A DNA stretch of 33,552 bases, taken from positions 1-33,552 of the forward strand of contig CAKPAW010000010.1 of the NCBI GenBank assembly GCA_934133165.1, read 5' to 3'. The DNA comes from an uncultured Clostridia bacterium. Its GTDB lineage: Bacteria > Bacillota > Clostridia > TANB77 > CAG-508. The translations under genes and the position numbers were made by a program. Numbering within the stretch: the first letter of the stretch is position 1; each line of letters opens with the position of its first letter. The notes beneath the pieces were generated by a model. That model worked only from the letters and a program-made list of their open reading frames with translations, searched no databases and was not told the origin of the DNA. Below, in pieces: positions 7,794 to 16,015 of this stretch.

Positions 7794-8346
7794 ATTTTTA
7801 GGGAAAAATAGTATTTTTTATAATCATATAGATTCAACGCAAAATGAAATTTGGAGACTAATAGAAAGTAAAAATACCCCAAATGGAACCTTGGTATTTG
7901 CAGACATTCAAGATAAAGGAATAGGAACTCATGGAAGAGTCTGGCATACAGATGAAGCAAACAATATAGCATTTTCATTTTTTATAAGAACAGATTGCAA
8001 TGTTCAAAGATTAGATGGACTTACAATAAAAATTGCAAATATAATTGTTGATATTTTTAAGAAGCAATATGGAATTAATTTAAATATTAAAGAGCCAAAT
8101 GATATTACATTTAATAATAAAAAAATAGGCGGAATTTTAACTCAGACTAAAATTGTTAATGAAAAAGTCAAATACTTAGTAGTTGGAATTGGAATTAACA
8201 CTAATAAGGAAAAATTTACAGATGATATACAGTATTTAGCGACATCTATAAAAAAAGAATTTGAAATAGATGTAGATACTAAAAGATTTATAGCAGAGTT
8301 TTGTAATCAATTTGAAAAAGAAATAGAAAAGAGAGGAGTTGTTTAA
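7768..8346 (+). CDS. birA: Biotin-protein ligase, catalytic domain only
   Basis: The enzyme joins biotin to the lysine of the carboxyl carrier protein encoded four genes downstream. In 192 residues it has the biotinyl-5'-AMP loop (GIGTHGRVWH, a relaxed form of GRGRRGRxW), the lysine-bearing KEPNDITFNNKKIGGIL (usually KWPND) and VGIGINTN. The N-terminal DNA-binding domain is absent, so it is not a BirA repressor. The C-terminal SH3-like domain of about 45 residues is missing too: the protein stops after KEIEKRGVV, three bases before fabD. AGGAG precedes the ATG, which lies inside the end of the ligase gene. Its place in the operon couples carrier biotinylation with acetyl-CoA carboxylase production. 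Confidence 0.88.
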   Translation: MQLENVKTKFLGKNSIFYNHIDSTQNEIWRLIESKNTPNGTLVFADIQDKGIGTHGRVWHTDEANNIAFSFFIRTDCNVQRLDGLTIKIANIIVDIFKKQYGINLNIKEPNDITFNNKKIGGILTQTKIVNEKVKYLVVGIGINTNKEKFTDDIQYLATSIKKEFEIDVDTKRFIAEFCNQFEKEIEKRGVV

Positions 8347-8349
8347 AAA

Positions 8350-9286
8350 ATGAATATTGGATTTTTATTTCCTGGTCAAGGATCTCAAAGTGTAGGAATG
8401 GGAAGAGATATATATGATGAATACGAAGAGGCAAGAAAAATATATAAAAAAGTCAAAGATATAACAGGAATAGACATTGCAAAAATATCATTTGAAGGAC
8501 CAGAAGAAATATTAAATGAAACAAAATATACACAACTTGCAATACTTACAGAGAGCTTGGCTATATTAGAAATTTTAAAAAACAACAATATAACAGCTAA
8601 TATGTCAGCAGGATTAAGCTTAGGCGAATATACAGCACTAATTAATAGTAAAGCACTTATGTTTGAAGAAGGAATAAAAGTTGTCCAAAAACGAGGAGAA
8701 TATATGCAAAAATTTCTTCCTAGTGGAGAATGGCAAATGGCAGCAATTATAGGATTAAAGGATAGCCAAGTAGAAGATGTTTGCAAAAAAGTAAAATCAG
8801 GATTTGTAGTTCCTGCAAATTATAATTCAGTAGGTCAAGTTGTAATTTCTGGAGAAAAAGAAGCAATTACTGAAGCTGAAAAAATTGCAAAAGAGATAGG
8901 CGCAAAAAAAGTAAGAATTTTAAAAACAGCAGGACCATTCCATACTGAAAAAATGATAGAAAGTTCAAATGCTTTTAGAAAAGACCTTGAAAATATTACT
9001 GTTCATAAGTTTGAAACAAAAGTTATTAAAAATATAGATGGCGAAATTTACAAAGAGACAGACGATGTAAAAGATATTTTGGCTCGTCACATTATAAATC
9101 CAGTTAAATTTTCAAAAACAATTGAAAATATGCTAGATAATGGAATAGATACATTTATAGAAATAGGCCCTCGGAAAAACATTATCAGGATTTGTAAAAA
9201 GGACACCAACAAATAAAGAAATAAAAATATTAAATATTGATAATGTTTGTAGTTTACAAGCAGTATTAAAAGAATATGGAGGATAA
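8350..9286 (+). CDS. fabD: Malonyl-CoA:ACP transacylase, interrupted by +1 frameshift at CGG
   Basis: The enzyme moves malonyl from CoA to ACP. Family motifs are GQGSQ (9-13), nucleophile Ser90 in GLSLGEY and His198 in GPFHTEKM. Frame 1 runs to codon 274 (FIEIGP) and then meets CGG at 9172-9174; read straight on, it gives a nonsense tail ending at 9216. Dropping C9172 restores GKTLSGFVKRTPTNKEIKI and the family C terminus up to TAA 9284-9286, 311 residues in all, the normal length. The site is T-CGG-A, the same as in accD. Either the ribosome shifts +1 here or the base is a sequence error. An inactive gene is unlikely because fabD is essential and the rest is intact. The fabG Shine-Dalgarno lies in its last codons. 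Confidence 0.88.
9169..9175 (+). other. Candidate +1 frameshift site CCT-CGG-A in fabD
   Basis: Codons CCT (9169-9171) and CGG (9172-9174) are in the upstream frame; GGA (9173-9175) is the first codon of the downstream frame and encodes the conserved Gly of GPGKTL. No homopolymer run is involved. Confidence 0.7.
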
Positions 9287-9290
9287 AAAC

Positions 9291-10025
9291 ATGAATAAAT
9301 TAGCGATAATTACAGGTGGAACAAGAGGAATTGGAAAACAAATAGCTTTAACATTTGCAAAAGAAGGATATAATATTGCAATAAATTACAGAACTGAAAA
9401 TGAAGACTTAAAAAATACTAAAAAAGAGATAGAAGAAAATAATGTAAAATGTTTTACATTTCAAGGAGATGTAACTAATTTTAAAGATTGTGAACAATTT
9501 GTAAAACAAATTGTTGAAGAATTTGGAAATATAGATGTATTAGTCAATAATGCAGGAATTACAAGAGATACATTGCTAATGAGAATGAAAGAAGAGGATT
9601 TTAAACAAGTTATAGATACAAATCTAATAGGTACATTTAATGTAACTAAAAATGTGATTAGTTATATGATGAAAGCAAGAAGCGGAAGGATAATAAATAT
9701 ATCATCAGTTGTGGGAATATCAGGAAATGCAGGTCAAACAAATTATTCAGCATCAAAAGCAGGAATTATAGGTTTTACTAAAAGTTTAGCAAAAGAAGTT
9801 GCTTCAAGAAATATTACTGTTAATGCAGTAGCACCAGGATTTATTGAAACACAAATGACAGATGTATTAAAAGATGATATTAAAGAAGAAATTGCAAAAA
9901 AAATTCCTCTAAAAAGAATGGGAACTCCACAAGATGTTGCAAATGTTGTCAAGTTTTTAGCATCTAATGACAGTTCATATATTACAGGACAAGTAATTAA
10001 TATTGATGGCGGAATGTTAATGTAA
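9291..10025 (+). CDS. fabG: 3-oxoacyl-ACP reductase
   Basis: This NADPH-dependent short-chain dehydrogenase (244 residues) reduces beta-ketoacyl-ACP. The nucleotide-binding GGTRGIG is at 9-15 and NNAG at 86-89. The catalytic triad is Ser139, Tyr152 and Lys156 (INISS; NYSASK). The C-terminal ITGQVINIDGGM is typical of FabG. I use ATG 9291, with GGAGGA (9278-9283) upstream; the in-frame ATG at 9276 lies within fabD's real tail. It is the closer of the two SDR genes here to canonical FabG. Confidence 0.95.
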   Translation: MNKLAIITGGTRGIGKQIALTFAKEGYNIAINYRTENEDLKNTKKEIEENNVKCFTFQGDVTNFKDCEQFVKQIVEEFGNIDVLVNNAGITRDTLLMRMKEEDFKQVIDTNLIGTFNVTKNVISYMMKARSGRIINISSVVGISGNAGQTNYSASKAGIIGFTKSLAKEVASRNITVNAVAPGFIETQMTDVLKDDIKEEIAKKIPLKRMGTPQDVANVVKFLASNDSSYITGQVINIDGGMLM

Positions 10026-10039
10026 GGAGAAAATAAAAA

Positions 10040-11281
10040 ATGGAAAGAAGAGTAGTTATAACAGGACTTGGAGCAATCACTCCAATAGGAAATAATGTAG
10101 ATGAAACATGGAAAGGAATAGAAAATAAAGAATGTGGAATTGATAAAATTTCACTATTTGATAGTAATAATTTTAAAACGAGTTTATGTGCGGAAGTGAA
10201 AAATTATAATCCTTTAGATTATTTTGAACCAAAACAAGCAAAAAGATTAGACAGATCTTCACAATTTGCACTAATAGCAGCAAGAGAAGCAGTAAAAAAT
10301 AGTGGAATAACTTCAGAAAATACAGATTTTAAAAAAGTTGGTATTTTTGTAAGTACAGGAATTGGAGGTTTAATAACAATTCAAAATCAATGTGAAATAA
10401 ACTATGAAAAAGGAAATAATAGGGTATCTCCGATGTTTATACCTATGGCAATAGCCAATATGCCAGCTGGAAACATTTCAATAGAATTTGGATTTAAAGG
10501 TGAATCTATGGCAATTGTTACAGCTTGTAGTTCTTCAACACATGCAATAGGAGAAGGCTATAAAACAATAAAACATGGATATGAGGATGTTGTAGTAGCA
10601 GGAGGTGCAGAAGCTTCTATTTGTTCTGTTGGAATAGCAGGCTTTGAAAACATGAAAGCACTATGTACATCTACAGATAAAAATAGAGCAAGTATTCCAT
10701 TTGATAAAGAAAGAAGTGGCTTTGTTATGGGTGAAGGAAGTGGAATACTGGTTTTAGAAGAATTGGAACATGCTAAAAAAAGAAATGCTAAAATATATGC
10801 AGAAGTTATTGGATTTGGTTCAACTTCAGATGCTTACCATATAACATCTCCATGTCCTGATGGAGAAGGTGGCGCAAATGCAATGATAAGAGCAATGAAA
10901 GATGCAAAGATAAAACCAGAAAATATAGATTATATAAATGCACATGGAACGTCAACACATTTAAATGATTTGACAGAAACAATGGCTATAAAAACAGCAT
11001 TAGGAACAGCAAGTAAAACAGTAATGATAAGTTCTACAAAGGGAAATATAGGACATCTTTTGGGGGCTGCAGGAGCAGTAGAAGCAATTTTGAGTGTAAA
11101 AGCAATGGAAAATGAGTTAGTACCTCCAACAATAAATTATAAAGAAAAAGATGAAGAATGTGATTTAGACATTGTTCCAAATGAGCCAAGAAAAGTTAAA
11201 TTAAATATTGTTATGTCAAATTCACTTGGATTTGGAGGACATAATTCTAGTATTATCCTAAAAAAGTGGGAGGAAGAATAA
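10040..11281 (+). CDS. fabF: 3-oxoacyl-ACP synthase II
   Basis: This condensing enzyme extends acyl-ACP with malonyl-ACP. It has 413 residues with the Cys-His-His triad of FabF: Cys163 in TACSSSTHA, His302 in NAHGTST and His339 in KGNIGHLLGAAGA. AAGGAG precedes the ATG. The stop is immediately followed by the accB start. Because no fabH lies in the window, FabF is the only condensing enzyme of this operon; initiation must use a FabH encoded elsewhere or FabF itself after malonyl decarboxylation (inference). Confidence 0.96.
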   Translation: MERRVVITGLGAITPIGNNVDETWKGIENKECGIDKISLFDSNNFKTSLCAEVKNYNPLDYFEPKQAKRLDRSSQFALIAAREAVKNSGITSENTDFKKVGIFVSTGIGGLITIQNQCEINYEKGNNRVSPMFIPMAIANMPAGNISIEFGFKGESMAIVTACSSSTHAIGEGYKTIKHGYEDVVVAGGAEASICSVGIAGFENMKALCTSTDKNRASIPFDKERSGFVMGEGSGILVLEELEHAKKRNAKIYAEVIGFGSTSDAYHITSPCPDGEGGANAMIRAMKDAKIKPENIDYINAHGTSTHLNDLTETMAIKTALGTASKTVMISSTKGNIGHLLGAAGAVEAILSVKAMENELVPPTINYKEKDEECDLDIVPNEPRKVKLNIVMSNSLGFGGHNSSIILKKWEEE

Positions 11282-11725
11282 ATGGAATATGAAAAAATAA
11301 AACAGCTAATAGAGGAGATGGGAAATTCGAAACTAACAGAAGTTGATATTGAATTTCCAGATGGTACTAAAATTAGTATGAAAAAAGATAATGTTAAGGA
11401 AAGAGTAATTCAAGAAATTCAAGATACAACAGCAATAAAAAATAGTGATAATATTACTAAAGAAACAAAAAAAGAAGAAAAAGGAAATATAGTAAAGTCA
11501 CCAATGGTTGGAACTTTTTATTTAAAATCTTCTCCTACGGCAGAACCTTATGTTGAAATTGGAAAAGAAGTAAAAAAAGGTGACGTTCTTTGCATTGTTG
11601 AAGCTATGAAGTTAATGAACGAAATTGAGTCAGAATATACTGGAAAAGTTACAGAAATCTTAGTAAAAGATGGTGAAACAGTAGAATATGGAACACCATT
11701 ATTTAGAATAGAAGGTGAAAATTAA
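11282..11725 (+). CDS. accB: Biotin carboxyl carrier protein of acetyl-CoA carboxylase
   Basis: The 147-residue protein carries the biotin that shuttles CO2 between AccC and AccAD. The N-terminal ~40 residues form the dimerisation segment, a charged linker follows (about 41-68), and the biotinyl domain spans about 70-147 with SPMVGTFY and biotin-accepting Lys110 in VEAMKLMNE. It starts directly after the fabF stop, and its TAA overlaps the fabZ ATG (TAATG). The lysine is the expected target of the operon's own birA. Confidence 0.96.
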   Translation: MEYEKIKQLIEEMGNSKLTEVDIEFPDGTKISMKKDNVKERVIQEIQDTTAIKNSDNITKETKKEEKGNIVKSPMVGTFYLKSSPTAEPYVEIGKEVKKGDVLCIVEAMKLMNEIESEYTGKVTEILVKDGETVEYGTPLFRIEGEN

Positions 11726-12147
11726 TGTTAAATAAAGAAGAAATTAAAAACATTATTCCACAAAGAGATCCATTTTTAATGATTGATGAAGTAGAAGAGT
11801 ATGTGCCAGGAGAATCAGCAATAGCATATAAAAATGTAAATGCGCAAGAATGGTATTTTAAAGGTCATTTTCCAGGAAATCCAATTATGCCTGGAGTGTT
11901 AATTGCAGAAAGTTTAGCTCAAACAGGAGCAGTTGCAATTCTCTCAATGAATGAGAATAAAGGAAAAAACGCTCTATTTGGTGGAATAGATAAAATGAAA
12001 TTCAAAAAAATGGTTGTACCAGGAGATAGATTAAAACTAGAAGTAAGAATTATAAAAAGAAAAGGACCAATTGGTGTAGGAGAAGCAATAGCGACAGTTA
12101 ATGAAAACATTGTAGCTAAAGGGGAATTAACATTTGCATTGGTTTAA
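11725..12147 (+). CDS. fabZ: 3-hydroxyacyl-ACP dehydratase
   Basis: This hot-dog-fold enzyme of 140 residues removes water from beta-hydroxyacyl-ACP to give the trans-2-enoyl product. Catalytic His48 is in GHFPGNPIMPGV and Glu62 in LIAESLAQ. The start overlaps the accB stop by one base, with AAGGTGA upstream in accB. It is the sole dehydratase in the operon. No FabM or FabN-type isomerase is visible, so the route to unsaturated acids is not explained by this window. Confidence 0.96.
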   Translation: MLNKEEIKNIIPQRDPFLMIDEVEEYVPGESAIAYKNVNAQEWYFKGHFPGNPIMPGVLIAESLAQTGAVAILSMNENKGKNALFGGIDKMKFKKMVVPGDRLKLEVRIIKRKGPIGVGEAIATVNENIVAKGELTFALV

Positions 12148-12186
12148 GGTTATTAAGAATTAAAAAGTTGAAAGAGGTAGAAATAA

Positions 12187-13542
12187 ATGAATAAAATATT
12201 AATTGCAAATCGTGGCGAAATTGCAGTTCGTATTATAAGAGCATGCAAAGAAATGAATATAAAAACTGTTGCAGTTTATTCAGAAATAGATAAAGATGCT
12301 TTGCATACCCGTTTAGCAGATGAGGCTATTTGCATTGGCCCAGCTCAAGCTAATAAAAGTTATTTAAACGTAAAAAATATTATACAGGCAGCTTATATAA
12401 CAAAAGCAGATAGTATTCATCCTGGTTTTGGATTTTTATCTGAAAATTCAAAATTTGCTCAAATATGTGAAGAATCAAATATAAAATTTATTGGGCCAAA
12501 GTCTGAAATTATTGAATTATTAGGGAATAAATCTAATGCAAAAGAGATGATGAAAAAGGCTGGAGTTCCTGTTATACCAGGTTCAGACGGAAGTGTAAAA
12601 GGATTAAAAGACGCATTAGAGATAGCAGAAAAAATAGGGTATCCTGTTATGTTAAAAGCCGCAGCAGGTGGCGGTGGCAAAGGCATTAGAGTTGCAAATA
12701 CTGCAGAAGAATTAGAAAAAGAGTATGAAATAGTAAAACAAGAAGCAAAGAACTCTTTTAATGATGATGAAATATATATAGAAAAGTTTATTTCAAATCC
12801 AAGGCATGTTGAAATTCAGATAGTAGCAGATGAACATGGAAATGTAATTCATTTAGGAGAAAGAGATTGTACTATTCAAAGAAATCATCAAAAAGTAATA
12901 GAAGAAACGCCATCTACTGCTATTGATGAAAAGACAAGAAACAAAATGGGAAATGCGGCCATAAAAGCAGCTAAAACAGCTGGATATACAAGTCTTGGAA
13001 CAGTAGAATTTTTAGTAGATAAAGATAGCAACTTTTATTTTATGGAAATGAATACAAGAATTCAAGTAGAACATCCAATTACTGAGATGAGAACAGGAAT
13101 AGATTTAGTAAAGACCCAAATAAAAATTGCAACAGGCGAAGAGTTGAAAATAAAACAAAAAGATGTAGAATTTAAAGGACATTCTATAGAATGTAGATTA
13201 AATGCTGAAAATCCAAGTAAAAAGTTTATGCCATGTCCAGGTCTAATAAAAGGTCTGCATTTTCCAGGAGGAAACGGAGTAAGAATAGATAGTGCAATTT
13301 ATGAAGGATATACAATTCCAGCAAACTATGATTCGATGATTGCAAAGCTTATTACTTTTGGAGTAAATAGAAATGAAGCAATTAGTAAGATGAAAAGAGT
13401 ATTAGAGGAATTAGTTGTAGAAGGAATACAAACGAATCAAGATTTTTTATTTGAAATAATTAAAAATCCTAATTTTATTAGGGGAAATTTTGATACCTCA
13501 TTTATAGAAAAAGAGATATTAAAAAAGGAGAATGGTAAATGA
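12187..13542 (+). CDS. accC: Biotin carboxylase subunit of acetyl-CoA carboxylase
   Basis: This ATP-grasp enzyme carboxylates biotin on AccB with bicarbonate. It has 451 residues, the usual size. It shows the N-terminal KILIANRGEIAVRIIRA, the glycine-rich ATP loop KAAAGGGGKGIRV, ERDCTIQRNHQKVIEETPS and the metal/bicarbonate site EMNTRIQVEHPITE. AGAGG precedes the ATG. Its stop overlaps the accD start in an ATGA arrangement, which indicates translational coupling and matched subunit output. Confidence 0.97.
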   Translation: MNKILIANRGEIAVRIIRACKEMNIKTVAVYSEIDKDALHTRLADEAICIGPAQANKSYLNVKNIIQAAYITKADSIHPGFGFLSENSKFAQICEESNIKFIGPKSEIIELLGNKSNAKEMMKKAGVPVIPGSDGSVKGLKDALEIAEKIGYPVMLKAAAGGGGKGIRVANTAEELEKEYEIVKQEAKNSFNDDEIYIEKFISNPRHVEIQIVADEHGNVIHLGERDCTIQRNHQKVIEETPSTAIDEKTRNKMGNAAIKAAKTAGYTSLGTVEFLVDKDSNFYFMEMNTRIQVEHPITEMRTGIDLVKTQIKIATGEELKIKQKDVEFKGHSIECRLNAENPSKKFMPCPGLIKGLHFPGGNGVRIDSAIYEGYTIPANYDSMIAKLITFGVNRNEAISKMKRVLEELVVEGIQTNQDFLFEIIKNPNFIRGNFDTSFIEKEILKKENGK

Positions 13543-14388
13543 TCGTAGACAAAATAAAGAAAAGACAAGTGCCAACAAATCATAAAACTTCCAATATAGA
13601 TATACCTGTAGGAAAATGGATAAAATGTGAAGAGTGTAAAGAAATACTATATAAAGAAAATATTAGAAATAATTTAAACATTTGCCTAAATTGTGGACAC
13701 TATTTTAGAATGCATATAGATAGAAGGCTAGAATTAATATTAGACAAAAATACATACAAAAAGTTTGATTTAAATATAGAAACAACAAATCCTTTGGAAC
13801 TAGAAGATTATCCTAAAAAATTAAAAGCTTTAAAAGAAAAAACAGGTTTACCAGAAGCTGTTTCATGTCGGAATTGGTAAAATTAAAGGCGAAGACGTCG
13901 TTATATGTATTATGGATAGTGGCTTTTTAATGGGAAGTATGGGAATTGTTGTAGGTGAAAAAATAACATATGCTATCGAGCAAGCAATAGAAAAAAGATT
14001 ACCACTTATTATATTTTCTACCTCAGGCGGAGCTAGAATGCAAGAAGGAATTATATCTTTAATGCAAATGGCTAAAACTACAGCTGCACTTACAAAATTA
14101 GATAAAGCAGGGTTATTATATATATCAGTTCTAACAGATCCAACATATGGAGGGGTTACAGCTTCATTTGCAAGTCTAGGAGACATTGTTTTAGCAGAAC
14201 CACATGCTATGATAGGATTTGCTGGTCAAAGAGTAATAAAACAAACAATAGGAGAAGAATTGCCAGAAGGTTTTCAAACAGCTGAATTTCTATTAGAACA
14301 TGGTTTTATAGATAAGATAGTTGAAAGAAAAGATTTAAAAGGTACTATTTATAAATTAATTATGTTTCATAAAGGAGGCAAAAATTAA
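13539..14388 (+). CDS. accD: Carboxyltransferase beta subunit, interrupted by +1 frameshift at CGG
   Basis: The first frame (110 codons) encodes the four-cysteine zinc ribbon (IKCEECKE ... LNICLNCGHYF) and the start of the transferase domain up to TGLPEAVSC. It then reads CGG (13869-13871), AAT, TGG and stop TAA. Dropping C13869 gives GIGKIKGEDVVICIMD and the rest of AccD, with GSMGIVVGEKI, STSGGARMQEG and GFAGQRVIKQTI, to TAA 14386-14388. The joined protein has 282 residues, normal for AccD. The lesion has the same T-CGG-A form as in fabD. The downstream frame has no credible own start or ribosome site, so it is not a separate gene. With AccA it transfers the carboxyl group to acetyl-CoA. 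Confidence 0.88.
13866..13872 (+). other. Candidate +1 frameshift site TGT-CGG-A in accD
   Basis: TGT (13866-13868) and CGG (13869-13871) are in the upstream frame; GGA (13870-13872) opens the downstream frame and encodes the conserved Gly of the CGIG segment. Without a shift the ribosome ends at the TAA two codons after CGG. Confidence 0.7.
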
Positions 14389-15200
14389 TGGAAAATACAA
14401 AAATATCAGCTTGGGAAAAAGTAGAAATAGCAAGAGATCCCAAAAGGAAAACTTCACTTGATTATGTAGAGGAAATATTTGATGATTTTATAGAATTACA
14501 TGGAGATAGAAATGCTAAAGATGATAAAGCCATAGTATGCGGATTGGCCAAAATAGAAAAACAGAATTTTACAATTATAGCAGAGCAAAAAGGAAGGACG
14601 ACAAAAGAAAATATAGAAAGAAATTTTGGAATGCCAAATCCTGAAAGTTATAGAAAAGCAATAAGATTTATGAAACAGGCTGAAAAATTTAAAAGACCTG
14701 TAATTACTTTTATTGATACAAAAGGAGCATATCCAGGAATAGAAGCAGAAGAAAAAGGCCAAGGAGAAGCCATTGCTAGATCTATGTTTGAAATGGCAAA
14801 ACTAAAAGTACCAATTATATCAATTGTAATTGGAGAAGGTTCAAGTGGAGGAGCTTTAGCAATTGGAGTTGCAAATAAGGTTTTTATGCTAGAAAATGCT
14901 ATTTATTCAATTCTTTCACCAGAAGGTTATAGCAGTATTTTATGGAAAGACGCATCTAGGTTTAAAGAAGCTGCAGAAAAAATGAAATTAACTGCAAATG
15001 ATTTATTTGAACTAAAAGTAATAGATAAAATTATAAAAGAGCCTAAAGAAAATAATGAAGAAAATTTTAAAAAAGTTTCCTATAATTTAAAAAAAGAAAT
15101 ACAAAAAGAGATAAAACAGATGCAAAATTTAAATGAAGAAGAAATTGTAGAAAATAGATATGCAAAATTTAGAAATATGGGTGAGTTTAAGGAGGTATAA
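14388..15200 (+). CDS. accA: Carboxyltransferase alpha subunit of acetyl-CoA carboxylase
   Basis: The 270-residue subunit forms the carboxyltransferase with AccD. It shows the AccA start AWEKVEIARDPKRKTSLDYV, FIELHGDR, then FGMPNPESYRKAIR, FIDTKGAYPG, the oxyanion-forming IGEGSSGGALAIGVAN and the conserved EGYSSILWKD. The ATG overlaps the accD stop by one base, with AAAGGAGG upstream. The protein lacks the longer N-terminal helix of Gram-negative AccA and has the shorter Firmicutes length. Confidence 0.95.
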   Translation: MENTKISAWEKVEIARDPKRKTSLDYVEEIFDDFIELHGDRNAKDDKAIVCGLAKIEKQNFTIIAEQKGRTTKENIERNFGMPNPESYRKAIRFMKQAEKFKRPVITFIDTKGAYPGIEAEEKGQGEAIARSMFEMAKLKVPIISIVIGEGSSGGALAIGVANKVFMLENAIYSILSPEGYSSILWKDASRFKEAAEKMKLTANDLFELKVIDKIIKEPKENNEENFKKVSYNLKKEIQKEIKQMQNLNEEEIVENRYAKFRNMGEFKEV

Positions 15201-15201
15201 A

Positions 15202-15975
15202 ATGTTATTAAAAGATAAGAAAATATTAATAATGGGAATTAGAAACAAATGGAGTATTGCTTATGGCATTGCGAAATCAGCTTATGAAAATGGAGCAAAA
15301 TTAATTTTTACTTATATGGGTGAAGATAATAAAGAAAAAATAGAAGAATTAATTAGCGAATTTAAAGGTAGTAAAGCTTATGTGTTAAATGGAGCTTCAG
15401 AAGATGAAAAAGTTAAAGAAGCATTTATAAAAATAAAAGAAGAAAATGGAAAATTAGATGGAATTGTACATGCAATTGCACATGCAAATACTGAAGATTT
15501 AAGAAATGACTTTATTTTTACAAGCAAAGAAGGATATTCTCATGCAGTAGATGTTAGCAGTTATTCTTTTGTATTAGTTGCACGAATGGCTAAAGAACTA
15601 GATATGCTAAATGAAAATGCAACTTTAGTTACTTTAACATATCATGGTTCTACTAAAGTTTTGGATGGCTATAACATTATGGGAGTTGCAAAAGCAGCAC
15701 TAGAAGCTAGTGTTAGATATTTAGCAAACAACTTAGGAAAAGATGGAATAAGAGTAAATGCAATATCAGCAGGTCCAATAAAGACATTGTCAGCAAAAGG
15801 AATTAAGGACTTTAGTTCAATATTAACTATTGTTGAAGAAAAAGCACCACTACACAGAAATGTAACAACCGAGCAAGTTGGAAATGTGGCAACATTTTTA
15901 TTAAGCAATATGTCAGATTCAATAACAGGGCAAGTTATATATGCCGATAGTGGCTATAATATTATGGGAGTTTAA
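15202..15975 (+). CDS. fabI: Enoyl-ACP reductase, FabI type
   Basis: This divergent SDR (257 residues) reduces the enoyl-ACP double bond with NAD(P)H. The cofactor loop MGIRNKWSIAYGIAK replaces the usual GxxxGxG, as in FabI. The catalytic pair is Tyr157 and Lys164 (GYNIMGVAK, Tyr-x6-Lys), with Tyr147 also kept. The C terminus ITGQVIYADSGYNIMG is typical. I start at ATG 15202, preceded by AAGGAGG, rather than at an earlier in-frame ATG inside accA. A second, unrelated enoyl reductase (FabK) is encoded at the operon's end. Confidence 0.94.
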   Translation: MLLKDKKILIMGIRNKWSIAYGIAKSAYENGAKLIFTYMGEDNKEKIEELISEFKGSKAYVLNGASEDEKVKEAFIKIKEENGKLDGIVHAIAHANTEDLRNDFIFTSKEGYSHAVDVSSYSFVLVARMAKELDMLNENATLVTLTYHGSTKVLDGYNIMGVAKAALEASVRYLANNLGKDGIRVNAISAGPIKTLSAKGIKDFSSILTIVEEKAPLHRNVTTEQVGNVATFLLSNMSDSITGQVIYADSGYNIMGV

Positions 15976-16015
15976 TCAAAAATAAAAATAAAAAAGTAAT
16001 AAGGAGGAATATAAA

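Noticed and set aside
13912..14388. The downstream accD frame as a separate gene
   Set aside because: It begins in the middle of the conserved AccD domain, has no ribosome-binding site, and joins the upstream frame exactly after removal of one base.
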